DNA of 6,793 nt from an uncultured Sphingomonas sp. (lineage in GTDB: Bacteria > Pseudomonadota > Alphaproteobacteria > Sphingomonadales > Sphingomonadaceae): assembly GCA_946886845.1 (NCBI GenBank), contig CAMPJH010000086.1:1-6793 (forward strand). Direction: 5' to 3'. Under the pieces are notes generated by a model. That model saw nothing but the letters and a program-made list of their open reading frames with translations. It made no database searches and was not told where the DNA came from. The first letter of the stretch is position 1, and every line of letters starts with the position of its first letter. The position numbers were made by a program, and so were the translations under genes. Of the stretch, positions 1 to 5,962 are shown in pieces.

Positions 1-1
1 C

Positions 2-2119
2 TATGACACGGCCGAATATCGCGCATCGAACTATGCGACCGCGGCGAACGCGATCACCGCCTACAACAACGGTGCCACCGGCAAGGGGATCAAGATCGGG
101 GTCGTCGACACCGGCATCAATCCCAGCCTCGTGGAGTTCAAGGGCAAGGTCGATCCGGCCAGCGGCGACGTTTACGGCCAGCGCGGAGCCAGCGACGAGG
201 ACGGTCATGGAACGGCGGTTGCGGCGGTCGCCGCTGCCGCCCGCAACGGTAGTGCAACCATGGGAGTGGCGTTCGACGCAACCATTGTCAGCATGCGCGC
301 CGACCAGCCCGGAAGCTGCGACAGCGAGGACGGCTGCGCCTTTTTTGATGACGCCATAGCTGACGGAATCGATGCCGCGCGCGTCGCCGGAGCCAAGGTC
401 ATCAACCTGTCGCTCGGCGGGTCGCAGCCGAGCGGGGAATTGCTGGCGGCGATGCAGCGCGCAGTGGGCGCCGGCATCGTTCTGGTGATTTCCGCCGGCA
501 ACGATGGCGAAAAGCCGGAAGGGGTGAACCCCGATCCGTTCGCGCTAACTCCCGCGAGGCAATTCCCGGGAATGGTGATTATCGCGGGCTCGATCGGCGC
601 GCCGGGTGCCAAGGGGGGCACTGACCTCACCGCGATTTCCGACTTCTCCAACCGCGCCGGGACCGGCGCCGCTTATTACCTGACCGCGCTCGGCTATCAG
701 GACCGCGCGCCCGATCATGAAGGCACGCAGTGGCTGTGGTCGGGCACCAGCTTCTCGGCGCCGACCATCTCGGGCGCGGTGGCGCTCATGGCGCAGGCCT
801 TCCCGAACCTCACGGGTGCGGAGATCGTCGAGATCCTGTTCGTGTCGGCCGATGACCTCGGCGCCAAGGGCGACGACTCCATCTTCGGCCAGGGCCGGCT
901 CAACATCGCTTCCGCGTTCCAGCCGATCGGCGCCGCGGTGCTCGCCGACAGCAAGATCGCGGTCAGCACCAGCGACAATGGCGATCTTCCGCCGGTCGCC
1001 GGCGATGCCAAGGGCGGTGAATCTTTTGGCGCAATCATCCTCGACGGCTATGACCGCGCCTTCGTCCTCGACCTGGCGAAAACGCTCAGGCAGGCGCAGC
1101 TTTCGCGGCCGCTGACTCACGCCATCCAAAGCGGCGTCAAGGTCAGCAGCGTCTCGGCGGGCCAACTGACCATCGCGATGACCGTCGCCGAGCGCCGCAA
1201 CTTACCGCAGGGCTTCGCCCTAGAGCGGCTGGGGATCGGTCCCGAAGATGCGCGCAAGTCGCGGCTGATCGCCGGTTCGGCGATCGCCCAACTCGATAAC
1301 AAGACCGCGCTCGCGTTTGGCTTTGCCGAGGGCGCCAAGGCGATGGAGCGGCGGCTCAACGGCGCCGAGGCCGGGGCCTTCCTGATCGCCAAGGACATCG
1401 CCGGCGATCCCGGCTTTGCCGCTACCCGCAGCGGGAGCGTGGCGCTTCGCCGCCAGGTCGGCCCGGTCGGCGTCACCATCGCCGGCGAAAGCGGGGCGGT
1501 GTGGAACGAGGTGCGCACCACGGCGACAGATTCCCCCTACCGGTTCGCCAGCATTGCGGTCGACAAGAGCTTTGGAAGCACCTGGCTTTCGGCAGGCGTT
1601 AGCCGGCTCGACGAGAAGCAGACTCTGCTCGGCGGCCGGATGCGCGATTCGCTCGGCGGCGGCGGCTCGAGCAGCTTGTTCCTCGATCTCGAGGCGCGGC
1701 GCGATCTCGGCAGCGGCTTCAGCGCGAGCCTGAATGCGCGCCACGGCTGGACCAGCTTCGCTTCGGGCAGGTTCGCCACCAACGCTTTCGCCGCCGACGT
1801 CGCCAAGAGCGGGCTGCTGAGCGATCACGACCGGATCGGCCTGCGAATCTCACAGCCGCTGCGGGTTGCGAGCGGCGGCTTCGCCATGATGTTGCCGAGC
1901 GCCTATGATTATTCGACGCTGACGGCGTCCAGCAGCTGGACGACCTATTCGCTGACCCCGAGCGGGCGCGCGATCGACGCCGAGCTGAGCTACGGATCGG
2001 GCCTGTGGGACGGCAGCGGCTGGCTTGGCGGCAATCTGTTCATGCGCCGCCAGCCCGGACACATCGCCAGCGCCGAGAACGACTATGGCGCGGCGATCCG
2101 CTTCACGCTCGGCTTCTGA
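2..2119 (+). CDS. S8 (subtilisin-like) serine protease with C-terminal autotransporter-type beta-barrel, 5' partial
   Basis: This is a secreted serine endopeptidase that probably displays or releases its protease domain at the outer membrane; the substrate is unknown. The frame is open from base 2, giving 705 residues, and the true start lies left of the window. The ATG at 131 cannot be the start because the catalytic Asp precedes it. The triad is in subtilase order: Asp36 in VVDTGI (codon 107-109), His69 in DGHGT (206-208) and Ser250 in GTSFSAP (749-751). Asn167 in SAGNDG is the likely oxyanion residue. The protease domain runs to about residue 305. A linker follows, with the segment LDGYDRAFVLDLAKTLRQA, which I recall from sphingomonad autotransporter proteases. 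From about residue 415 the protein alternates polar and hydrophobic residues in strand-like blocks and ends in RFTLGF; a terminal Phe is typical of outer-membrane barrels. The protease call is very secure. The barrel call rests on pattern and the final Phe. The gene overlaps the convergent mddA-like gene by 17 nt. Confidence 0.93.
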   Translation, partial: YDTAEYRASNYATAANAITAYNNGATGKGIKIGVVDTGINPSLVEFKGKVDPASGDVYGQRGASDEDGHGTAVAAVAAAARNGSATMGVAFDATIVSMRADQPGSCDSEDGCAFFDDAIADGIDAARVAGAKVINLSLGGSQPSGELLAAMQRAVGAGIVLVISAGNDGEKPEGVNPDPFALTPARQFPGMVIIAGSIGAPGAKGGTDLTAISDFSNRAGTGAAYYLTALGYQDRAPDHEGTQWLWSGTSFSAPTISGAVALMAQAFPNLTGAEIVEILFVSADDLGAKGDDSIFGQGRLNIASAFQPIGAAVLADSKIAVSTSDNGDLPPVAGDAKGGESFGAIILDGYDRAFVLDLAKTLRQAQLSRPLTHAIQSGVKVSSVSAGQLTIAMTVAERRNLPQGFALERLGIGPEDARKSRLIAGSAIAQLDNKTALAFGFAEGAKAMERRLNGAEAGAFLIAKDIAGDPGFAATRSGSVALRRQVGPVGVTIAGESGAVWNEVRTTATDSPYRFASIAVDKSFGSTWLSAGVSRLDEKQTLLGGRMRDSLGGGGSSSLFLDLEARRDLGSGFSASLNARHGWTSFASGRFATNAFAADVAKSGLLSDHDRIGLRISQPLRVASGGFAMMLPSAYDYSTLTASSSWTTYSLTPSGRAIDAELSYGSGLWDGSGWLGGNLFMRRQPGHIASAENDYGAAIRFTLGF

Positions 2120-2852
2120 AGCTCGGGAACAACATGCCGACTCGGCCGCGATAGTCTTCGTAGTCGCGGCCGTGGAAGGCGACCAGGTCACGCTCCTCGT
2201 AGCGGATGGCGATCAGCATGTAGATCGACATGCCGACGGCGAGTAGCAGGTGACCGGCCGTCATCTGCGGGGTTGCCCAGAAGGCGAGAAAGAACCCCGC
2301 GTAAAGCGGATGCCGGATCCATTTGTAGAAAAACGGCGTCCGGAAGGTCGGCGGCTCCGCCTGGCGGCCGCGCAAGTGAAACCAGGCCTGCTGCAGCCCG
2401 AACAGCTCGAAATGGTTGATCAGGAAAGTGCTGAGCAGCACCATTCCCCAGCCGATCCAGAACAGCACGAACACCAGGTCGTGGAGCAAATAGCCGCCGA
2501 CGTCCCAGATGACGATGTCGATCGGCTGCCAAAAGCGGAACATGATGACCAGGGCGAGGCTTGCGAAAAGCACGTACATGCTGCGCTCGGCCGGCGGTGG
2601 GACGATCTTCGTCCAGGCGCGCTTGAACCACGGGCGCGCCATCACACTGTGCTGGACTCCGAACAAAGCGATCAGGGCGACGTCGATGATGACCGCCGCG
2701 CCGAGCGGCAACTGCGACGGCGGATTGTCGACCGTCTTCGGACTCAGCTCGCCAAGGGCGAGATCGCCGACGAAGATGATCAGGTACAGGAAGGTGGCGA
2801 AGAAGATCGCATAAGCAAGGATCGCGAACAGCAGCGAAGCAATTCTGGACAT
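2103..2852 (-). CDS. mddA: MddA-family methanethiol S-methyltransferase (NnrU/isoprenylcysteine-methyltransferase-like membrane protein)
   Basis: Family members methylate methanethiol with S-adenosylmethionine to make dimethyl sulfide, acting at the inner membrane. The 249-residue product has the usual length. It has about five hydrophobic segments (roughly residues 5-29, 50-68, 92-108, 120-143 and 183-215). Typical family blocks are FGVQHSVMARPWFKRAW (64-80), PPPAERSMYVLFASLAL (85-101), LLSTFLINHFELFGLQQ (139-155), the methyltransferase-type RHPLYAGF (180-187), ATPQMTAGHLL (193-203) and EERDLVAFHGRDYEDYR (219-235). I recognise these blocks from memory of MddA proteins. Substrate specificity in this clade is inferred; a less specific relative in the NnrU/ICMT superfamily is the alternative. 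The start is supported by a G-rich site (GGGGGG, complement of 2861-2866) 8 nt upstream. The gene lies 42 nt behind the small secreted-protein gene. Its last codons overlap the convergent protease gene, beyond the conserved core of the family. Confidence 0.85.
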   Translation of the reverse strand: MSRIASLLFAILAYAIFFATFLYLIIFVGDLALGELSPKTVDNPPSQLPLGAAVIIDVALIALFGVQHSVMARPWFKRAWTKIVPPPAERSMYVLFASLALVIMFRFWQPIDIVIWDVGGYLLHDLVFVLFWIGWGMVLLSTFLINHFELFGLQQAWFHLRGRQAEPPTFRTPFFYKWIRHPLYAGFFLAFWATPQMTAGHLLLAVGMSIYMLIAIRYEERDLVAFHGRDYEDYRGRVGMLFPSFRSRA

Positions 2853-2881
2853 GCAGATTTCCCCCCTTTGTCGGCGCGTTT

Positions 2882-2906
2882 GGCGAGCGGTGCTCTAGCC
2901 GCCGCC
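2882..2906 (-). other. GC-rich inverted repeat over the stop codon of the small secreted-protein gene
   Basis: Read on the - strand, GGCG-GCGG pairs with CCGC-(T)-CGCC. This gives an 8-bp all-GC stem with one bulged base and an 8-nt loop that contains the TAG stop. No T-run follows on either strand, so it is not a classic intrinsic terminator. It could weaken read-through into the mddA-like gene, act as an mRNA stability element, or be chance in GC-rich DNA where the stem is made partly by glycine codons. Confidence 0.3.
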
Positions 2907-3167
2907 CACGCCGTATTTGACGATCACTGGAACTTCGCAATTGCCAACCCGGCGGTAAACCGCAGCGTAAGCGTTCGCCGGCGGCAACTCGCCAAGCTTG
3001 CGCGGCTTCGCCGGCTGGCTGGGATCGAATGCGTAATAACTGGTGGTGCGCGGGCAGTCGGGTGACTGCGGCAGCAGGGCCCCTTTGACGACCGGCGCGC
3101 TGTTGACGCCGACCGCGCCGGCGGCGGCCGGAAGCAACGTCAGGAGTGCAACCGCAAGGAGGCGCAT
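2895..3167 (-). CDS. Small secreted (periplasmic) protein of unknown function with two cysteines
   Basis: I do not recognise a named family. The 90-residue product begins with a clear Sec signal peptide: MR, then a hydrophobic stretch LLAVALLTLLPAAA, with a likely cut after AGA at residue 18. No lipobox Cys follows, so a soluble periplasmic or secreted fate is expected. The mature part of about 72 residues holds exactly two cysteines (38 and 77), which could form one disulfide. It is rich in Pro and Tyr (TSYYAFDPSQPAKPRKLGELPP) and ends in GVGGG. The start is well supported by AAAGGAG six nt upstream. The gene begins 38 nt after the sufA stop and ends 42 nt before the mddA-like gene, on the same strand, so it may be the tail of the suf transcript. 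That it is a gene is fairly secure; its function is unknown. Confidence 0.75.
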   Translation of the reverse strand: MRLLAVALLTLLPAAAGAVGVNSAPVVKGALLPQSPDCPRTTSYYAFDPSQPAKPRKLGELPPANAYAAVYRRVGNCEVPVIVKYGVGGG

Positions 3168-3173
3168 GCGTGG

Positions 3174-3180
3174 CTCCTTT
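3174..3180 (-). promoter_or_regulatory. Ribosome binding site of the small secreted-protein gene
   Basis: The complement reads AAAGGAG, six nt before the ATG at 3167-3165. It is one of the strongest Shine-Dalgarno matches in the window and fixes the start so that the signal peptide is complete. Unlike the suf genes upstream, this gene does not overlap its predecessor and seems to start translation independently. Confidence 0.7.
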
Positions 3181-3205
3181 CGGAAGTCACGCTATCACTT
3201 TTCCT

Positions 3206-3565
3206 TCAGACGGTGAAGCTTTCCCCGCAGCCGCATGCGCCGGTCGCATTGGGGTTGTCGAACACGAAGCCGGCGGCGAAATCGTCTTCGCGCCAGTCCA
3301 TGATCGACCCGACCAGATAAAGCACCGAGGCACCGTCGACGTAGAAGGCGCCGCCGGGAGTTTCGATCTTCTCGTCGAGCGGGTTTTCCTCGCTGACATA
3401 ATCGACCGAATAAGCGAGACCGGAGCAGCCGCGCCGCGGAGTCGACAGCTTGACCCCGATGGCGCTTGTCGGCGCGCGGCTCATCAGTTCGGCGATGCGC
3501 TGGTTGGCAGCGTCGGTCAGGGTAATCGCCGCCCGGCGCGCGCGAAGCTTCGTTTCCTTGTTCAT
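3206..3565 (-). CDS. sufA: A-type iron-sulfur cluster carrier (SufA/HesB/IscA family)
   Basis: A-type carriers accept Fe-S clusters from the SufBCD scaffold and hand them to cytoplasmic apo-proteins. The 119-residue product has the family's usual length and its three cluster-binding cysteines: Cys47 in RRGCSGLAY, and Cys111 and Cys113 in the C-terminal GACGCGESF. The core between them (VDYVSEENPLDEKIE, then FYVDGASVLYLVGSIMDW) is typical. An in-frame ATG 21 codons further upstream exists, but the start at 3565 is preferred. It begins the recognisable protein (MNKETKLRAR) and overlaps the previous stop in an ATGA (3562-3565), as at the other suf junctions. The local Shine-Dalgarno is weak (GGGA), which fits translational coupling to the gene before it. 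SufA, IscA and ErpA are hard to tell apart by sequence; the operon position favours SufA. Confidence 0.93.
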   Translation of the reverse strand: MNKETKLRARRAAITLTDAANQRIAELMSRAPTSAIGVKLSTPRRGCSGLAYSVDYVSEENPLDEKIETPGGAFYVDGASVLYLVGSIMDWREDDFAAGFVFDNPNATGACGCGESFTV

Positions 3566-4029
3566 AGCATTCCCAATTCCAGCCGTGCCTCGTCGCTCAT
3601 CTTCGACGGGTCCCACGGCGGATCCCACACCAGCTTGACCTCGGCATCGCGGACGCCCGGCACCGACAGAACGCGCAGCTCGACCTCGTTGGGAAGCGAT
3701 TCGGCGACCGGGCAGTGCGGGGTCGTCAGGGTCATGGTGACAATTGCGTCGCCGTCCTCGGAAATGTCGACGTCGTAGATCAGGCCGAGCTCGTAGATGT
3801 CGACCGGGATTTCCGGGTCGTAGATCGACTTCAGCGCTTCGACGACTCGGTCCTTGAGGTCTTCGTCGCCGGCCGCGGCCGGCGCGGTCTCCGTGTCCCC
3901 GGCGAGGAATCCGGCGAGATAGTCGCGCTTGCGTCCGAGCTTCTCGGCCGCGCTCTCGGGAACGCGGCCGCGCGGCGGCGGACTAACCGACCCGACTTCC
4001 TCGATCTCGATCTTGCGTTCCTCGTTCAT
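3562..4029 (-). CDS. sufT: SUF-associated MIP18/DUF59 protein (SufT-like)
   Basis: Members of this family assist the late steps of Fe-S protein maturation in the cytoplasm; the exact step is not settled. The product has 155 residues. A low-complexity, charged and Ala/Pro-rich N-terminal region of about 57 residues precedes the MIP18 domain (about 58-140). Diagnostic blocks are LKSIYDPEIPVDIYELGLIY (66-85) and TTPHCPVAESLPNEVE (102-117). The single Cys106 in the latter is the conserved one. The tail VKLVWDPPWDPSKMSDEAR is also typical. The start at 4029 is chosen because it sits in an ATGA overlap with sufS (4026-4029). The longer open frame upstream lies wholly inside sufS and is Arg-rich shadow sequence. 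The symbol follows usage for SUF-linked members; the name PaaD-like is used for relatives in another pathway. Confidence 0.9.
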   Translation of the reverse strand: MNEERKIEIEEVGSVSPPPRGRVPESAAEKLGRKRDYLAGFLAGDTETAPAAAGDEDLKDRVVEALKSIYDPEIPVDIYELGLIYDVDISEDGDAIVTMTLTTPHCPVAESLPNEVELRVLSVPGVRDAEVKLVWDPPWDPSKMSDEARLELGML

Positions 4030-5225
4030 GCCGCGAAAATCCGCTTCACTTGTTCGATGCCGCGCACCAGCGCTTCGATGTCCGAGCTGTCGCTGTGCGC
4101 CGCGAAGCTCGCCCGCGCCGTCGCCGCGACGCCGAGCGATTCCATCAGCGGCTGCGCGCAATGGTGGCCGGCACGGACCGCGACGCCCGCATCGTCCAAT
4201 ATGGTGGCGGTGTCGTGCGCGTGCACCCCGTCGACGTTGAAGCTGACGATCCCGGCGCTGTCCTCGGGTCCGTAGAGCGTGACTCCGCCGATGCTGGAAA
4301 GCGCCGAGCGAGTCTCGGCAACGAGCGCGCATTCGTGGGCGTGGATCGCGTCGAGCGACAGGCTCTCGGCCCAGTCGACAGCGGCGTGCAGGCCGACCGC
4401 GCCGACGATGTGCGGGGTCCCCGCCTCGAACCGCATCGGCGGGTCGAGATAGGTGGTTCCGGCGAACGTGACGCGGTCGATCATCGAGCCGCCGCCCTGC
4501 CACGGTGGCATCGACGCCAGCAGCTCGGGCCGCCCCCACAGGCAGCCGATCCCGGTCGGGCCGTAGAGCTTGTGCGCGGAATAGGCGTAAAAGTCGCAGC
4601 CGATCGCAGCGACGTCGACCGGCATCCGCGGCACCGCCTGACAGCCGTCGAGCAGCAGCAGCGCGCCCTTGGCATGGGCGATCTCGGCCGCGCGCTTCGC
4701 GTCGAGGACGCTGCCGAGCACGTTCGACACATGCGCGAAGGCGACGACGCGATGGTCTTCGGTCAGCATCGCCTCGGCCGCGTCGAGATCGATCTTGCCG
4801 TCGCCGGTCAGCGGCGCCGCGTCGACTTCGTAGCCGGCGAGCTGCCAGGGGACGATGTTGCTGTGATGCTCGAGCTGCGACAGCAGCACGCGCGTGCGGC
4901 CCTCCTTCGGGAGCGCCCGCGCGACCAGGTTGATCGACTCGGTCGCGCCGCGGGTGAAGACCAGCTCGCTCGGCTTGCCGCCGATCAGCTTCGAGGCAGC
5001 GGCGCGAGCGGCTTCGTAGCGGCCGGTCATTTCGCTCGAGCGCTGGTAGATGCCGCGGTGCACGGTTGCATAATCGCGGGCGTATGCCGTGGTGATCGCG
5101 TCGATCACCGCCTGCGGCTTCTGCGCGGTCGCGGCGCTATCGAGATAATGCCAGCCGGCGATGCCCGGGAACTGGTCGCGGACATTTAGCGTCGAATTGG
5201 CGATGAGGGCGGTTTCGCGGTTCAT
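4026..5225 (-). CDS. sufS: Cysteine desulfurase SufS (group II, PLP-dependent)
   Basis: SufS converts L-cysteine to L-alanine and carries the released sulfur as a persulfide for Fe-S cluster assembly. The product has 399 residues, near the family norm of about 400-410. Visible landmarks are HYLDSAATAQKP near the N-terminus, TRGATESINLVA (91-102), EHHSNIVPWQ (119-128, with the PLP-stacking His), Asp193 and Gln196 in LLDGCQAV as cofactor contacts, and Lys219 in SAHKLYGPTG as the Schiff-base lysine. The persulfide Cys356 lies in RAGHHCAQPL. The RAGHHC context and short active-site loop mark the SufS rather than the IscS type. The start at 5225 overlaps the sufD stop (ATGA 5222-5225) and has GGAGAG 7 nt upstream. 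Reading further upstream gives only sufD shadow sequence. No sulfur-acceptor gene (sufE or sufU) is seen here; it would have to be elsewhere. Confidence 0.97.
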   Translation of the reverse strand: MNRETALIANSTLNVRDQFPGIAGWHYLDSAATAQKPQAVIDAITTAYARDYATVHRGIYQRSSEMTGRYEAARAAASKLIGGKPSELVFTRGATESINLVARALPKEGRTRVLLSQLEHHSNIVPWQLAGYEVDAAPLTGDGKIDLDAAEAMLTEDHRVVAFAHVSNVLGSVLDAKRAAEIAHAKGALLLLDGCQAVPRMPVDVAAIGCDFYAYSAHKLYGPTGIGCLWGRPELLASMPPWQGGGSMIDRVTFAGTTYLDPPMRFEAGTPHIVGAVGLHAAVDWAESLSLDAIHAHECALVAETRSALSSIGGVTLYGPEDSAGIVSFNVDGVHAHDTATILDDAGVAVRAGHHCAQPLMESLGVAATARASFAAHSDSSDIEALVRGIEQVKRIFAA

Positions 5226-5962
5226 CCCGCTACTCTCCGCAGCGAGTCGCGCGCAGCTTTGCCGATTGCCTCGGAATCCTTGGCGCTCTCCCACAGGCCC
5301 ATGATGAAGCCTTCGAGCAGCAGCGCCCGAGCCTCGGCGGGCGGAAGGCCGCGCGATTCGAGATAGAAGAGCTGGGTCTCGTCGAGCTCGCCGACGGTGG
5401 CGCCGTGGGCGCATTTGACGTCGTCGGCGAAAATCTCGAGCTCGGGCTTGGCGTTGGCAGTCGCCCCGCGATCGAGCAGCATGGCTTTCACCGACTGCTC
5501 GGCATCGGTCTGTTGCGCGCCGCGAACGACCTCGATCTTGCCGAGATAGGTGCCGACCGCCTTGCCGCCGAGCACCGATCGCACCGTCTGGCGCGAGCGG
5601 CCGTTCGGTTCGAGATGGCGGACGTTGGTGACGATCTCATTGGTCGAAAGATCGGTGCCGATATTGGCGGCGAACAGCTCGAACTCGGCGCCTTCGGCGA
5701 GGCTCACCTCAAGCTCGATGCGACCGTACTGCTCGGCGGTATTGAGCACGAACAGCCGTATCTTTGCGCTCGCGCCAAGGCTGATCGCAACTCGGCGAAC
5801 TTCGACCGCATCGCCGCTCGGAAGCCAGACCTGCTCGAGGCTTTGCCCGGGCAGGATCGCGATCCGCTCGGGTTCGCTCGCCTGCTCCCAGACGGGCTGC
5901 AGAGCGTCGAGGTCGGCGTAGCGCCACTCTTCCTGCTTGCGGGTGGGGAAGGGCGCGGTCAT
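5222..5962 (-). CDS. sufD: Fe-S cluster assembly scaffold subunit SufD (short form)
   Basis: SufD pairs with SufB on the SufC ATPase to form the SufBCD scaffold in the cytoplasm. The product has 246 residues, far shorter than the roughly 420 of E. coli SufD. It keeps the N-terminal signature RKQEEWRYADLDAL (8-21), a central beta-helix-like region, and the conserved C-terminal block with ELEIFADDVKCAHGATVGEL (174-193). Cys184 and His186 there correspond to the residues implicated in cluster assembly at the SufB-SufD interface. After it come YLESRGLPPAEARALLLEGF (200-219) and a helical tail. What is missing is therefore part of the N-terminal and beta-helix core rather than the active end. The frame is intact, with no sign of a frameshift. 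The start at 5962 has GGAGG five nt upstream and overlaps the previous stop in an ATGA. I believe short SufD proteins are usual in sphingomonads, but I cannot check it here. Confidence 0.95.
   Translation of the reverse strand: MTAPFPTRKQEEWRYADLDALQPVWEQASEPERIAILPGQSLEQVWLPSGDAVEVRRVAISLGASAKIRLFVLNTAEQYGRIELEVSLAEGAEFELFAANIGTDLSTNEIVTNVRHLEPNGRSRQTVRSVLGGKAVGTYLGKIEVVRGAQQTDAEQSVKAMLLDRGATANAKPELEIFADDVKCAHGATVGELDETQLFYLESRGLPPAEARALLLEGFIMGLWESAKDSEAIGKAARDSLRRVAG
5233..5238 (-). promoter_or_regulatory. Ribosome binding site of sufS
   Basis: The complement reads GGAGAG, 7 nt before the ATG at 5225-5223, and lies inside the last codons of sufD. It decides the SufS start against the longer upstream open frame. 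Confidence 0.65.

Noticed and set aside
131..2119. The ATG at 131 as the start of the protease gene
   Set aside because: The catalytic Asp (107-109) and normal subtilase sequence lie upstream in the same frame, which stays open to the window edge.
2112..2122. The inverted repeat GCTTC-T-GAAGC at the protease stop as a shared terminator
   Set aside because: The loop is too short, the usable stem is about four bp, and there is no T-run on either side.
2250..3065. A 271-codon open frame on the + strand opposite the mddA-like gene
   Set aside because: Its composition is low-complexity and charged, with no domain, and the - strand protein is clearly the real membrane methyltransferase.
3204..3218. 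A small hairpin (CTTCA/TGAAG) at the sufA stop as an operon terminator
   Set aside because: It has only a five-bp, mostly AT-containing stem and no T-run follows on the - strand.
3566..3628. An N-terminal extension of the sufA product from the upstream in-frame ATG
   Set aside because: The extension overlaps the end of the sufT-like gene and lacks family similarity; the ATGA overlap start matches the other junctions.
4050..5189. A 379-codon open frame on the + strand opposite sufS
   Set aside because: It is an antisense shadow of a high-GC gene: Arg/Ala/Asp-rich, without recognisable domains, and lying wholly over a well-identified desulfurase.
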